Assembly (NCBI RefSeq): GCF_000156395.1
Contig: NZ_GG703819.1
Span: 714,476-778,475, forward strand
Origin: Providencia rustigianii DSM 4541
Lineage (GTDB): Bacteria > Pseudomonadota > Gammaproteobacteria > Enterobacterales > Enterobacteriaceae
DNA: 64,000 bases
Reading direction: 5' to 3'
Part shown: positions 11,362-20,982 of the stretch, piece after piece
How positions within the stretch are numbered: the first letter of the stretch is position 1
How the letters are laid out: each line of letters starts with the position of its first letter
Made by a program: the position numbers and the translations under genes
The notes under the pieces: model-generated
The model's input: only the letters and a program-made list of their open reading frames with translations
Told to the model about the DNA's origin: nothing
The model's database searches: none

Positions 11362-11826
11362 TAATCACCTCTCTTTCTGATTAAATATCAATCTAATTTG
11401 CACATATTATGGTTAGACTCTATCTTGGCAAACTTGAATATTCATTAAAATAATCAATCAATAATATTATTTTGATTGTCTCATATGCGATATCAATTAC
11501 CAGTGAAGATATTTTCTAATGTGATGAATATTAATTTTTCATTCTAATTTAGAATGATTTCAGCTTTTTTGGCGATTAAAGATACATTTTATCCTTACTT
11601 ATCATCGTTAAATAGATAAAACCCAATAAAGATAATATATTGATTACTTACACTATATTACTGAATGATTAAGTCATTATCCTAAATTAACTAATTACTA
11701 CTATCCTATTCCGCTTATCTTTATTAAAATAATTAAAATTATAACTATTCCAATAGCGATAATGCATTAATTATTATCATGTCAATTATTTGAAATTATC
11801 AAAAGATAACCAGAACTGGATCCGCA
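11362..11826. other. AT-rich divergent spacer between thiD and pagP
   Basis: About 465 bases, very rich in A and T, holding the divergent promoters of thiD and pagP. pagP is classically PhoP-activated, so I looked for two TTTA half-sites 11 bases apart. The nearest match, on the minus strand around 11617-11633, has a spacing of 10 and is not convincing. No reading frame with a good ribosome site is seen. Confidence 0.5.
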
Positions 11827-12402
11827 ATGAGAGTAAATAAAAACATACAGTTGGTTGTAGGCGCATCGATCATTATGTCAGCCTCAATCTGCATGTCATC
11901 ACCTGCCTTAGCTGAAGAAGAATCCGTCGGTTTATGGGATAAATTTACCAACAATGTCAGCGCTACTTGGGATTCTGATAAGTATGAATTATATGTTCCC
12001 TTCTTTACGTGGCATAACCGCTTTATGTACGATAAAGAAAAAACGGATACTTATAATGAAGAACCTTGGGGTTTTGGTATTGGTAAGTATCGTTACGATG
12101 AAGACAATGATTGGCATGCGTTATATGCGATGGCCTTTATGGATTCTCACAATAAAGTTGAACCGATTGTAGGTTACGGTTTCCAAAAAATGTGGATCCC
12201 TGGTGAAATTGATGGTTTCCGAATGGGAGCTGGTTTCACTTTGGGGATTACAGCCCGTGAAGAGTATAGCTATATCCCTATTCCCGTTCCATTACCGTTA
12301 GTTTCTATTGAATATGATAAGCTTTCTGTCCAAGCAACCTATATTCCGGGAACCTATAACAATGGTAACGTCTTGTTTGCATGGCTACGTTGGCAGTGGT
12401 AA
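11827..12402 (+). CDS. pagP: PagP, lipid A palmitoyltransferase
   Basis: A 191-residue outer-membrane enzyme that moves palmitate from phospholipid to lipid A. A signal peptide ends near ALA at residue 29. The mature part starts with the amphipathic helix region [12 protein letters not shown] and continues as the eight-strand barrel. The catalytic residues of E. coli PagP are present: His63 in TWHNR and Asp106-Ser107 in FMDSHN. It ends in the aromatic WLRWQW expected of an outer-membrane barrel. In relatives the gene is under PhoPQ control, and phoPQ is in this window at 38.7-40.8 kb. A strong terminator follows. Confidence 0.95.
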   Translation: MRVNKNIQLVVGASIIMSASICMSSPALAEEESVGLWDKFTNNVSATWDSDKYELYVPFFTWHNRFMYDKEKTDTYNEEPWGFGIGKYRYDEDNDWHALYAMAFMDSHNKVEPIVGYGFQKMWIPGEIDGFRMGAGFTLGITAREEYSYIPIPVPLPLVSIEYDKLSVQATYIPGTYNNGNVLFAWLRWQW

Positions 12403-12430
12403 TCACCACTTAAAAACTAGTCTCAAAAGA

Positions 12431-12467
12431 AAAGCCGGTAGATAAAAAATCACCGGCTTTCTTTTTT
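12431..12467. terminator. Bidirectional terminator between pagP and aroP
   Basis: AAAGCCGGT and ACCGGCTTT form a 9-bp stem. A T-tract follows on the plus strand (CTTTTTTAG) and a T-rich run follows on the minus strand, serving the convergent pagP and aroP genes. Confidence 0.88.
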
Positions 12468-12487
12468 AGTATTTCTACTCGAAAATA

Positions 12488-13852
12488 TTACGCTATTTTA
12501 TTTTCTACATTACGCTTTTTAGTTCCAGAGAACTGATAACCAATCCATAGGACTAAAATCCATAGTGGCATAATAAGTACCGAAATACGTAATCCATCCA
12601 TCATTAAAATGATAACCAAGATCAGCAAAAGAAATGCCAAGCAGAGGTAGTTACCAAATGGGTACCAAATACTTTTGAATTTTGTTTCTATGCCCTGTTT
12701 ATTCATTGCCGCTCTAAACTTCAGGTTCGAGATACAAATCATAATCCAGTTAAGAACCAACGTTGTCACCACAAGGGACATTAATAACTCAAACGCACGA
12801 CCTTCCATGATGAAATTGATTAAGATCCCCCCTGACGTCGCGATACCTGAAATAATCAGCGCCATCACAGGTACTCCACCTTTATTGACTTTCGCCATAA
12901 ATTTGGGTGCATTACCTTGCTGAGCTAAACCATACAACATACGGCTCGTACAATAAGCGCCACTGTTATACACAGATAACGCGGCAATTAGGATGACAAC
13001 GTTTAATGCGTTAGCAACGAACAAATCACCCAACTCATGGAAAATTAATACAAATGGGCTGGTTTTGCCATCTAACTGCACCCATGGATACAAGGCTAAC
13101 AGCACCGCTAAAGAACCGATATAGAAAATCAAAATACGGTATACAACTTGGTTAATCGCTTTTGGAATACTTTTATCTGGATCTTCTGCTTCAGCAGCCG
13201 TAATCCCAACCAGCTCCAAGCCGCCAAATGAGAACATAATAATTGCCAGTGCCATCAGCAACCCGCTAAAATCTTTCGCGAAAAACCCGCCATATTCCCA
13301 TAGGTTGCTGACCTTAGCTTGTGGGCCGCCATGTCCACTAAACAGTAAATAACAACCAAATATAATCATTGCAACAACGGCAATGACTTTGATCAGTGCA
13401 AACCAGAATTCTGTTTCACCGTAGGAGCGAACATTGATTAAGTTAATTGCATTGACCGCAATAAAGAAAACAAGTGCAGAAACCCATATAGGCAGTTCAG
13501 GCCACCAGTGTTGCATATATTTGCCTGCGGCTGTCAATTCTGTCATCCCAACCAGAATAAACATGACCCAGTAGTTCCAGCCAGATAAGAACCCAGCAAA
13601 ACCGCCCCAATATTTAAATGCAAAATGGCTAAAAGAACCCGCGACCGGTTCTTGAACAATCATTTCCCCAAGCTGGCGCATGATGAGGAAGGCGATAAAC
13701 CCACAAAGAGCATACCCGAGCAATACTGAAGGCCCTGCCATCTGTATCGTTGTGGCTATTCCTAAAAACAGCCCAGTCCCGACAGCGCCTCCCAAAGCTA
13801 TTAATTGAATGTGTCTATTTTTTAATCCGCGCTTGAGCGTCTGTTGCTCCAT
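12488..13852 (-). CDS. aroP: AroP-type aromatic amino acid permease
   Basis: An APC-superfamily proton symporter of 454 residues with about 12 membrane helices. The N-terminal LKRGLKNRHIQLIALGGAVG and the segment ELTAAGKYMQHWWPELP read like E. coli AroP; PheP is the next closest. It is expected to import Phe, Tyr and Trp. I start it at ATG 13852 (MEQQTLKRG), preceded by AAAGGG seven bases away. A GTG 57 bases upstream stays in frame but has no ribosome site. A TyrR-like box lies about 180 bases upstream. Confidence 0.85.
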   Translation of the reverse strand: MEQQTLKRGLKNRHIQLIALGGAVGTGLFLGIATTIQMAGPSVLLGYALCGFIAFLIMRQLGEMIVQEPVAGSFSHFAFKYWGGFAGFLSGWNYWVMFILVGMTELTAAGKYMQHWWPELPIWVSALVFFIAVNAINLINVRSYGETEFWFALIKVIAVVAMIIFGCYLLFSGHGGPQAKVSNLWEYGGFFAKDFSGLLMALAIIMFSFGGLELVGITAAEAEDPDKSIPKAINQVVYRILIFYIGSLAVLLALYPWVQLDGKTSPFVLIFHELGDLFVANALNVVILIAALSVYNSGAYCTSRMLYGLAQQGNAPKFMAKVNKGGVPVMALIISGIATSGGILINFIMEGRAFELLMSLVVTTLVLNWIMICISNLKFRAAMNKQGIETKFKSIWYPFGNYLCLAFLLLILVIILMMDGLRISVLIMPLWILVLWIGYQFSGTKKRNVENKIA

Positions 13853-14031
13853 ATCTTTACCCTTTCGTCCTCTTACTTTTTTATCTTCGTCCACAGTGGT
13901 GATAATCACTCAAGTTTATTTGAATTTTTCAATTAACACTACTGAAAAGCGGACTGTCTGCCTGTCTTGTCATTTTTTTAAAAAACGACGAACTAATATC
14001 AAGCATGACGTTGCAAAAAGCAAATTCAAAA

Positions 14032-14049
14032 TGGTAACAAGCTGGTTAC
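14032..14049 (-). promoter_or_regulatory. Putative TyrR box upstream of aroP
   Basis: The palindrome GGTAAC-N6-GTTACG fits the TyrR pattern TGTAAA-N6-TTTACA, including the invariant G-N14-C pair. E. coli aroP is a classical TyrR target, so the position upstream of this aroP supports the reading. The box could also act on the divergent AraC-type gene. Confidence 0.45.
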
Positions 14050-14101
14050 GCGGCATATTCCTAAGATAAAGTCATCTCCCCCTTGGTCACACAGGCTATC
14101 C

Positions 14102-14173
14102 ATGGCAAGAAGATATAAAAAAACGCAGCTTAATATAATAGTGATAGCTAGCAGTATGTTACGCATGAAATAG
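14102..14173 (+). CDS. Possible 23-residue small protein (weak)
   Basis: ATG at 14102 opens a short frame starting MARRYKKTQLNIIVIA: a basic head followed by a hydrophobic stretch, ended by TAG. An AGG lies nine bases ahead. Short basic-plus-hydrophobic peptides are sometimes real membrane proteins, but a frame this short occurs easily by chance. It lies 240 bases before a MarA/SoxS-type regulator. Confidence 0.15.
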   Translation: MARRYKKTQLNIIVIASSMLRMK

Positions 14174-14414
14174 GGATTCTCTAAAACGTTAACCTGATTC
14201 AATGCTAATTAATTTTTTTATCACTAACTTAGCAAAAATAGGCAATTCGCCCTTTTCAATAAAATAATTGTTTATTTTTACAGCTTATGTGAACTAACTG
14301 GCTCTGAGTGTGTGTTTTTTATACAAAAATCTCGTATACCGCACAACCAACCTTTGTCATGGTGAAATGAAGTTGTGTATACTTCAGTTACCGTAAAATA
14401 AAAATGAATTAGAG

Positions 14415-14798
14415 ATGGCACAAGATAACCACTTAGCACTTGTAATTGCTTTAAGTAAATGGATTGAAGAGCATCTGGGGCGAGTCATCCACTTGGAAGA
14501 GCTGGCTGCTTATTCAGGCTATTCCCTTTGGCACATGCAAAAAATCTTTAAAGAAGTCACAGGGATTTCTTTAGGTAAATATATACGCCAACGTCGATTA
14601 GCGGGCGCTGTGAATTTATTGAGAAATAGTAATCAATCTATCTTTGATATTGCGCTTGATTTTGGCTTCGGCTCCCAATCGCATTTTACGTATATGTTCC
14701 GTAAAGAATATGGCATTACTCCGTTTGATTTCAGGCAAAATGACCAGATCCAGCTGGATGTAAAGCAACCACTACACTTAACCGAAGACTATGAGTGA
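14415..14798 (+). CDS. MarA/SoxS/Rob-type AraC-family regulator
   Basis: A 127-residue protein made only of an AraC-type DNA-binding domain: two helix-turn-helix units (about residues 28-48 and 77-100) joined by a long helix, with the signature DIALDFGFGSQSHFTYMFRKEYGITPFDFR. Length and layout match MarA and SoxS, single-domain activators of efflux and oxidative-stress genes that are controlled by their own abundance. I cannot say which paralogue it is; no marR or soxR gene is adjacent. The start ATG has no clear ribosome site, and the next upstream ATG meets a stop at once. Confidence 0.8.
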   Translation: MAQDNHLALVIALSKWIEEHLGRVIHLEELAAYSGYSLWHMQKIFKEVTGISLGKYIRQRRLAGAVNLLRNSNQSIFDIALDFGFGSQSHFTYMFRKEYGITPFDFRQNDQIQLDVKQPLHLTEDYE

Positions 14799-14968
14799 AT
14801 TTGTTTTACGTGCATTATCAATGAGTTCGTTCATTTTAATGCAATAAAACATGGGCATTCATAATCTATATCTTTTTTGATTGATACCCGCATCAGTCAG
14901 TTAGATAATTTACATTCTTAATAATCAGAGTAAGGTACTGACATAAAACTCTAATTTAGGAGGCGTTG

Positions 14969-15778
14969 ATGTCTATTAAACTAGTCGCCATTGATTTAGA
15001 TGGTACGTTACTCAATTCCCAACACCAAATATCCCCTAACGTTAAAAATGCCATCGCTCATGCCCAGCAAAAAGGTATTCGCATTGTATTGGCTTCGGGT
15101 CGCCCCTATTCTGGCATTCAACCTTATTTACAAGAGCTTGGGTTAGATACTACAAATAATTATTGTATTAGTAATAATGGTAGCGTTATTCATCAAGCTA
15201 ACGATGGAAGCCATGTATATGAAGATTTGTTAGATTTTGAGGATTATCAGTACTTCGCCGAGCTGGCTAATAATATTGGGGTTCATATGCATGCCTTAGC
15301 AGATAACACAATGTTTACTGCTAACCGACACATCAGTCGCTATACCATCCATGATGCCTATTTTACGAATACCCCTTTAGTTTACTGCCCAGTCAATGAG
15401 ATGGATACCTCATTAAGTTTCACAAAAATCATGGTCATTGATTACCCTGAAAAATTAGAAATTGGTATCAGCTATATTCCAGAAAATACGTTCGAAAATT
15501 ATTCTCTAATTCGTACTAGCCCCTACTTTTTAGAAATATCGAACAAAGATGCCAGTAAGGGTTCCGCATTACAGGTTTTATGTGAAAAGCTAGCTATAAC
15601 CCCCGATAAGGTCATGAGCATCGGAGACCAAAATAATGACATTGCGATGCTAAAATACGCCAGTGTTTCTGTTGCAATGGGGAATGCGGAGCCACATATC
15701 CGTGAAATGGTGAAATTTGTGACATCGACCAACGATTGTGATGGTGTTGCCGTCGCAATAAATAAATTTATTGTCTAG
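14969..15778 (+). CDS. yidA: YidA-type HAD sugar phosphatase
   Basis: A 269-residue Cof-type (HAD-IIB) phosphatase. Motif I is AIDLDGTLL with the nucleophile Asp near residue 8, motif II is LASGRP, and motif IV is GDQNNDIAML. The sequence pattern NYCISNNGSVI, TANRHISRYTIHDAY and SPYFLEISNKDASKG follows E. coli YidA along its length. YidA dephosphorylates sugar phosphates such as erythrose-4-phosphate. The start is ATG 14969, five bases after AGGAGG; an in-frame TTG just ahead is not needed. It stands alone, and in E. coli yidA has other neighbours. Confidence 0.8.
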   Translation: MSIKLVAIDLDGTLLNSQHQISPNVKNAIAHAQQKGIRIVLASGRPYSGIQPYLQELGLDTTNNYCISNNGSVIHQANDGSHVYEDLLDFEDYQYFAELANNIGVHMHALADNTMFTANRHISRYTIHDAYFTNTPLVYCPVNEMDTSLSFTKIMVIDYPEKLEIGISYIPENTFENYSLIRTSPYFLEISNKDASKGSALQVLCEKLAITPDKVMSIGDQNNDIAMLKYASVSVAMGNAEPHIREMVKFVTSTNDCDGVAVAINKFIV

Positions 15779-16002
15779 ATATTTTAGATTTTAAAGTTCA
15801 AATTCCTATAAATTTATTTTGCCGCTATTGGATATGCCTATTGTTTGCACATTTGGCATGTCCATCCTCTATCTTAGCTTACCAACTCTTTTATCCTTCC
15901 CCTTACTTACCTTACCAAATTTGATACTATCTGCAGCGTTCAAAAAAGTGACCATATGCTAACAAACACAATAAAAAATCAACATCACTAACAGGTAGTA
16001 AA

Positions 16003-17334
16003 ATGTTTTCAACAAAAGATATGTTAATTCTTGGAATGATGGTTTTTGCCTTATTTTTAGGTGCAGGAAACATCATTTTTCCTCCAATGGCCGGATATCA
16101 ATCAGGAACAGACTGGTTCAATACCTCCCTAGGGTTTCTGATTACTGGCGTATTATTGCCCTTTTTAACGCTAGTTACCGTCGCGGTAAAAGGTCGAGGT
16201 GAAAAACTCTCAGTCGATTTACCTAAATGGGTTGCCGTTATTTTTTGGGTCGCTCTGTATTTGATCGTCGGTTCAACCTTTGCCATGCCAAGAGTGACAA
16301 ATACCGCTTTCGAAATGGGCTTTCTGCCATTAGGTCTGGTTGAGAAAAATACTTTCTCGCATCTGACTTTTGCACTCATTTTCAATTTTGGTTCTATGTT
16401 CTTCATGTTGAAGCAAGGTACGATGATCAGTGCCATTGGTAAATTTATGACGCCCGCACTGCTAATTCTGTTAGTGGTTGTCGGTATCGCTGTCGTGCTA
16501 GATCCACTATCGTCTATCAATCAGCCTGTAAATCAGTATGCAGAGTTTGCCTTCTTGGGGGGCGTAATTGATGGCTATCAAACCATGGATGTGTTATCTG
16601 CAATGGCATTCGGGGGGATTGTTGCTCGTGCATTAGCTTCTAAGCAAATTACCGAACCTCGCCAAGTTGCCATCATTACGATCAAAGCCGGCCTAATTTC
16701 TGTCAGTTTATTAGCTGCACTGTATATTTGCTTATTCTATTTAGGGGCGACGAGCGAGCAAGTTGCTAATACAGCAACGAATGGCGGACAAATTTTTTCT
16801 CGCTATGTGGATGTTTTATTTGGTTCGATTGGTACGTGGATTATGTGTGGGATCGTATTGCTAGCCAGTATGACCACCTTAGTAGGCGTTACCAGCGCAT
16901 GTGCTGATTATTTCGCAACGTTCCATCATCGTTTAGGCTATCGGTTCTGGGTGGTATTTTTCACCTTATTAACGACCATCGTTTCAACTTTCGGTCTTGA
17001 TACGTTGCTACGTGTGACAATTCCTGCACTACTGATGATTTATCCGTCCTCGGTAACTATCGTATTCTTGCAATTTGCTCGTCAATATATGGCGGCCCCA
17101 CGAGTCACTTATGGTATTACCATTGCAGTGGTTGTTTTGATGAGCTTATTTGATACATTGAATAATATGAAATTATTAAGCGGTTCAGTGAAAGAAATAC
17201 TGATGACACATTTGCCGCTATTTGAACAAGGTATGGGTTGGTTAATTCCGGGACTGATTGCTTTCATTATTTCGATGCTTATCGGTAAATTTACGGCAAA
17301 AATGGATCCTATTGTAAAGCGAAATTTGGTCTAA
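16003..17334 (+). CDS. brnQ: BrnQ, branched-chain amino acid sodium symporter
   Basis: A 443-residue LIVCS-family carrier with about 12 helices. It starts with the typical FALFLGAGNIIFPPMAGYQSG and has the conserved stretch GGVIDGYQTMDVLSAMAFGGIV. It imports Leu, Ile and Val with sodium. ACAGG lies seven bases before the ATG. It is convergent with yddG, with a GC-rich hairpin between them. Confidence 0.93.
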   Translation: MFSTKDMLILGMMVFALFLGAGNIIFPPMAGYQSGTDWFNTSLGFLITGVLLPFLTLVTVAVKGRGEKLSVDLPKWVAVIFWVALYLIVGSTFAMPRVTNTAFEMGFLPLGLVEKNTFSHLTFALIFNFGSMFFMLKQGTMISAIGKFMTPALLILLVVVGIAVVLDPLSSINQPVNQYAEFAFLGGVIDGYQTMDVLSAMAFGGIVARALASKQITEPRQVAIITIKAGLISVSLLAALYICLFYLGATSEQVANTATNGGQIFSRYVDVLFGSIGTWIMCGIVLLASMTTLVGVTSACADYFATFHHRLGYRFWVVFFTLLTTIVSTFGLDTLLRVTIPALLMIYPSSVTIVFLQFARQYMAAPRVTYGITIAVVVLMSLFDTLNNMKLLSGSVKEILMTHLPLFEQGMGWLIPGLIAFIISMLIGKFTAKMDPIVKRNLV

Positions 17335-17346
17335 TTAATCATATGA

Positions 17347-17365
17347 AGCCCGCAGTTTGCGGGCT
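17347..17365. terminator. Hairpin between convergent brnQ and yddG
   Basis: AGCCCGC and GCGGGCT form a GC-rich 7-bp stem with a 5-base loop. T-tracts are weak on both sides, so termination is plausible but imperfect. Confidence 0.6.
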
Positions 17366-17375
17366 AATACCGTAT

Positions 17376-18320
17376 TTAGCGGCGTCTTGTCGCGATAAAA
17401 CAAGTTATTGACCCGATGGTGACCATCACAACTCCCTGCCAAAATCCCCATGTTAATGCCGTACTCAATAGCATTGAAGAAAATGCGGTAGAGATCACAG
17501 GGGTAAAATAAGAAAGGGTTCCCAAAAATGCGACGTTACCCTTGATAATTGCAACAGTCCAAAGAGCGTTAGCGCCTCCCGTTGCAATTGCCGTGATCAG
17601 CAATAAACTCATACTGTTCAGATTAATATTAAATGGCGCTGGCTCAGAAAGTAAAAAGAGTCCCCATAGCCCAATAGATGTCATGATAAAGAATAAGACC
17701 ATTCCATTGCATCCATTCGCCATACGCTTCGTAATATTGCTGTAAAACGCCCACAATATTGCTCCCACAAAGGACAATCCATAGCTTATCGGGTTACTTT
17801 GAATATTCGATAAAATAGCATCTAGCGATAGAGGCTGGTCTCCAGAAATCACCCATAATAGCCCCGCAAATGCCAATATTAGTCCTAATATCAATAACAA
17901 TGTAAATCGCTGTCGATTAAATAATACAGCGAGCGCGATTGTAAAACTCGGCCAAAGATAATTCACCATTCCCAGCTCAATCGCTTGTTGACGGTTATTG
18001 GCTAAACCCAGAGCCAATATGAAACAAATTTCATAACTAACAAATAGAAAAGCACCCCAAAACAGATAGCGCTTAGGAAATAAATGGATTTTAGGTAGCC
18101 CCATCACCGCCACTAACACAAGACTACCAATAGAATAGATTAAGGCTGCACCACCTATGGGACCAAAGTTTTCGCTTGTGCTACGAACTAAACCAACCAT
18201 CGTGCTCCATAATAATATGGAAATTATGCCGTAGAATGTTGCTGCATGTTGCCCTAGTTTCATAGCCTGAATAACATCCTCGTAATCGGTAAAATATCCA
18301 TGAGTATATTTCAAAAACAT
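17376..18320 (-). CDS. yddG: YddG-type aromatic amino acid exporter (DMT superfamily)
   Basis: A ten-helix drug/metabolite transporter. Residues such as ILLWSTMVGLVR, FGPIGGAALIYS, LFVSYEICFILALG and AIELGMVNYLWPS follow E. coli YddG, which exports aromatic amino acids and paraquat. Three starts are possible: TTG 18344, ATG 18320 and ATG 18263. I prefer 18320 because TTGGAG lies just ahead; this gives a 19-residue cytoplasmic extension relative to E. coli YddG. The start at 18263 matches the E. coli N-terminus but has a poorly spaced ribosome site. Confidence 0.85.
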   Translation of the reverse strand: MFLKYTHGYFTDYEDVIQAMKLGQHAATFYGIISILLWSTMVGLVRSTSENFGPIGGAALIYSIGSLVLVAVMGLPKIHLFPKRYLFWGAFLFVSYEICFILALGLANNRQQAIELGMVNYLWPSFTIALAVLFNRQRFTLLLILGLILAFAGLLWVISGDQPLSLDAILSNIQSNPISYGLSFVGAILWAFYSNITKRMANGCNGMVLFFIMTSIGLWGLFLLSEPAPFNINLNSMSLLLITAIATGGANALWTVAIIKGNVAFLGTLSYFTPVISTAFSSMLLSTALTWGFWQGVVMVTIGSITCFIATRRR

Positions 18321-18369
18321 TACGCTCCAAGCACGAGAAAGCAAGTCTTTTTTATCAATTTCTATTTAT

Positions 18370-18402
18370 AAAAAAAGCACTTAGACATTTATCTAAGTGC
18401 TT
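18370..18402 (-). terminator. Terminator of the alanine/sodium symporter gene
   Basis: AAGCACTTAGA and TCTAAGTGCTT form a perfect 11-bp stem; on the minus strand it runs into TTTTTTTATAA. Confidence 0.88.
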
Positions 18403-18430
18403 AACATTATTTAATACTACAGCATCATTG

Positions 18431-19891
18431 CTATGAGCGAACTTCCTTACTCACCCACTGCTCTACAGACTCTTTTTCCCAAATTCCATCTTCAATTTGT
18501 TTTTTTAACTCTGGATGGTCATTGATATCAAAAGTAGGCACCTTTCCATCACGGCGTTGTTGGTTGTAATCATTGGCTAACTTAAATGCCACTCCAGACA
18601 ATAGGAGAATCGCAATTAAATTGGTAATCGCCATCAAGCCCATTGATAAATCAGCGAGTTTCCAGATCAATGGCATTTCGGCTAAAGCACCAAACATCAC
18701 CATCCCTAAAGCAGCTAAGCGGAAAATAAACAAACCTGCGGTATGGTTATTTTCGAGGAAAATCATGTTACTTTCTGCGTAAGCATAATTTGCAATGATT
18801 GAAGTAAAAGCAAAAAAGAAAATAGCAATAGCGATGAAAGTTGACCCCCAACTTCCGACAGAAGATGACAATGCGAGCTGAGTAAGTTCGATGCCATTAA
18901 CTTGTTCAACTGGGCCATCTAACACACCAGATGCCAAGATAATAATTGCCGTAGCGCTACAAATAACGATTGTATCCATGAAGACACCCAACATCTGTAC
19001 GTACCCTTGGGATGCAGGGTGAGGGGGATAAGGAGATGCAGACGCAGCAGCATTCGGCGCAGAACCCATTCCAGCTTCATTAGAAAATAGTCCCCGCTGA
19101 ATTCCTTGGGTCATAGCTTGTGCGACACCATAGCCCACAGCTCCCCCTGCAGCCTCTTGTAAGCCAAATGCATTACGAAAGATCAACATAAATACATCGG
19201 GTAAGCGTTCAATATGGTGCCCAACAACCCAAAAAGCGAGCAGTAGATATGCAATTGCCATGATAGGCACAACCAGCTCCGCGACTTTAGCAACTGATCT
19301 TAATCCACCAAAAATGATCACTCCACTTAAAATAACTAATACGATACCAACATAGAGAGGATTAAAATCAAATGCTACCGCAGTGGCTTGAGCAATAGAA
19401 TTAGCTTGAACGGCATTAAAAACCAAACCAAAGGCAATGATTAAAAAGATTGAGAATAAAACTCCCATCCAACGTTGTTTTAAGCCTTTTTGCATATAAT
19501 AAGAAGGCCCACCACGATAGTTACCTTGGTCATCTTTGGTTTTATATAACTGAGCGAGGGTACATTCTATAAATGATGTTGCCATACCCAATAGGGCTAC
19601 AACCCACATCCAAAATATGGCTCCAGGCCCCCCTGCCGTGATAGCAATAGCCACCCCAGTTAAGTTTCCAGTGCCAACTCGGGCTGCTAAGCTGGTACAT
19701 AATGCTTGAAATGACGAAATTCCTGATTTGTCTGCCTGAGTGCTGTTTTTAAGTATGCCAAACATATGGCCAAAGTGTCTAAACTGAATAAATTTAGACC
19801 GTAATGTAAAATAAAGACCGGCTCCGAGTAATAAATAAATTAGTAATGAGCCCCAAATAAAATTACTGATTGAGTTTATAAATTCTATCAA
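18431..19891 (-). CDS. Sodium:alanine/glycine symporter (AGCS family)
   Basis: A 486-residue membrane protein with about 10-11 helices. It has the AGCS signature region PGAIFWMWVVALLGMATSFIE and the stretch FSNEAGMGSAPNAAASA that lines the substrate site. Members such as AlsT/DagA import alanine or glycine with sodium. Translation appears to start at TTG, with AAGGAGAG a short way upstream. It stands alone on the minus strand with a strong terminator after it and a 635-base spacer before it. The exact paralogue is not assigned. Confidence 0.88.
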   Translation of the reverse strand: MIEFINSISNFIWGSLLIYLLLGAGLYFTLRSKFIQFRHFGHMFGILKNSTQADKSGISSFQALCTSLAARVGTGNLTGVAIAITAGGPGAIFWMWVVALLGMATSFIECTLAQLYKTKDDQGNYRGGPSYYMQKGLKQRWMGVLFSIFLIIAFGLVFNAVQANSIAQATAVAFDFNPLYVGIVLVILSGVIIFGGLRSVAKVAELVVPIMAIAYLLLAFWVVGHHIERLPDVFMLIFRNAFGLQEAAGGAVGYGVAQAMTQGIQRGLFSNEAGMGSAPNAAASASPYPPHPASQGYVQMLGVFMDTIVICSATAIIILASGVLDGPVEQVNGIELTQLALSSSVGSWGSTFIAIAIFFFAFTSIIANYAYAESNMIFLENNHTAGLFIFRLAALGMVMFGALAEMPLIWKLADLSMGLMAITNLIAILLLSGVAFKLANDYNQQRRDGKVPTFDINDHPELKKQIEDGIWEKESVEQWVSKEVRS

Positions 19892-20526
19892 ATTACTCTC
19901 CTTTTATTAGAACAACTAAATTAATATTTAGTTGATGATTAATTTCGCTCCATATTAGCCAATAATAGTTAAACACATAAAAACTATGAGCCATAAAGGT
20001 TCATAATTTAAATCAACGTAATTCAACACGACGCCTGAATTATATTTTTTTTGCTTTTCATGTAAATTATTTTCTGTTTTTTATACATGATGATGCTTGT
20101 TTTTTAACATGCCTTTGTTAAAAAAGCCTTGAGCCTCAATATTATAATACATTAAATATCATCACGATAAGATTGCATTGATTGTTTTTTATTCAAAATT
20201 AAACAATCGTTTGAATTTGGTTGTTTTTTAGACTGGTTTAATTGATTTCATTATCTAAATAGTTCATTTTACTTATATAAATAATTTAAATTTTTCGTAG
20301 GGATTTAAACTTAAAAAATTACAAATCTAACTTTTGACTATAATTAAATATAGAAAAATTATAATCTAAAAAGATCCATATAATAATAAAATCATATCCA
20401 AGCTAATAATAACTTTTGTCCTCGCTCATTAAATCTTTTTTGTATCATCCAAATAAGATTATTGCTTATGTTTTATGATAACAATACACTGATTAAAAAT
20501 TAGCTTTTTACATCAAAGGGTAACAT
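19892..20526. other. 635-base AT-rich spacer without a gene
   Basis: It contains the promoter of the AGCS symporter and of the DinI-like gene. A perfect 9-bp inverted repeat, TTTTTTAAC and GTTAAAAAA (20100-20108 and 20117-20125), is present but of low complexity. No reading frame with a ribosome site and no RNA signature is seen. Confidence 0.45.
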
Positions 20527-20775
20527 ATGGATATCAATATTAAAGTTTCCGACGACGCAGTGGCAAAACTCTCTGAAAAATCCCATGAAGCATTCGTTGC
20601 CGAGCTGCATGCTCGCATATTGGAAGTTTATCCCGGTAGCAATCTGAAGATTACACATGATATGGGGCCAACAACATTTAATACCAGCGGATTTCATGAT
20701 GACAAAGAAGCTCATATTGTCTTACATGAGCTCGTTGAAGATGTTTTGCATCATGGCCATTGGTTAAAAAACTAA
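20527..20775 (+). CDS. DinI-like small protein
   Basis: An 82-residue protein with the size and pattern of the DinI family: a beta strand (MDINIKVS), a helix with EAFVAELHARILEVYPG, a strand (LKITH), then an acidic helix GFHDDKEAHIVLHELVEDV. DinI itself binds RecA filaments and moderates the SOS response; relatives include the Salmonella protein MsgA. I see no LexA box (CTGT-N8-ACAG) in the upstream spacer, so SOS control is not supported. AAGGG lies a few bases before the ATG. A hairpin follows the gene. Confidence 0.65.
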   Translation: MDINIKVSDDAVAKLSEKSHEAFVAELHARILEVYPGSNLKITHDMGPTTFNTSGFHDDKEAHIVLHELVEDVLHHGHWLKN

Positions 20776-20792
20776 CCTAAACCACCTCCTTT

Positions 20793-20825
20793 ACCAGCCT
20801 ACCTAAGTATTTCAGGCTGGTATTC
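20793..20825 (+). terminator. Hairpin after the DinI-like gene
   Basis: ACCAGCCT and AGGCTGGT form an 8-bp stem followed by ATTCCTTG. The T-run is weak. Confidence 0.55.
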
Positions 20826-20922
20826 CTTGTCCTACATTATTTTCCATTCACCTTAAACTCTGATCAAAATCATCTTTGCTTTGAATACCAAATCCGACCC
20901 AAACAAAGTCCTTTATTTATTC

Positions 20923-20948
20923 TCGTTATATGATAATGTATATAACGA
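20923..20948. promoter_or_regulatory. Perfect palindrome resembling a ModE operator
   Basis: TCGTTATAT and ATATAACGA are exact reverse complements separated by 8 bases. Core and spacing fit the published ModE pattern (CGNTATAT, 8 bases, ATATANCG). No molybdate gene is seen nearby. A terminator lies 35 bases downstream on the plus strand, so any transcript started here rightward would be very short. Confidence 0.4.
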
Positions 20949-20982
20949 ATTTTCATTTACATTGCTTTTGCTAATTTATAGC

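Noticed and set aside
11362-11420. TPP riboswitch before thiD
   Set aside because: The conserved TPP-riboswitch core is not present in the short leader.
11362-11826. PhoP box before pagP
   Set aside because: The best pair of TTTA half-sites has a spacing of 10, not 11, and lies on the minus strand.
20100-20125. 9-bp inverted repeat of T and A runs
   Set aside because: Low-complexity arms in an AT-rich spacer; expected by chance and without a terminator pattern.
20460-20526. LexA box before the DinI-like gene
   Set aside because: No CTGT-N8-ACAG or close variant is found, so SOS control is not claimed.
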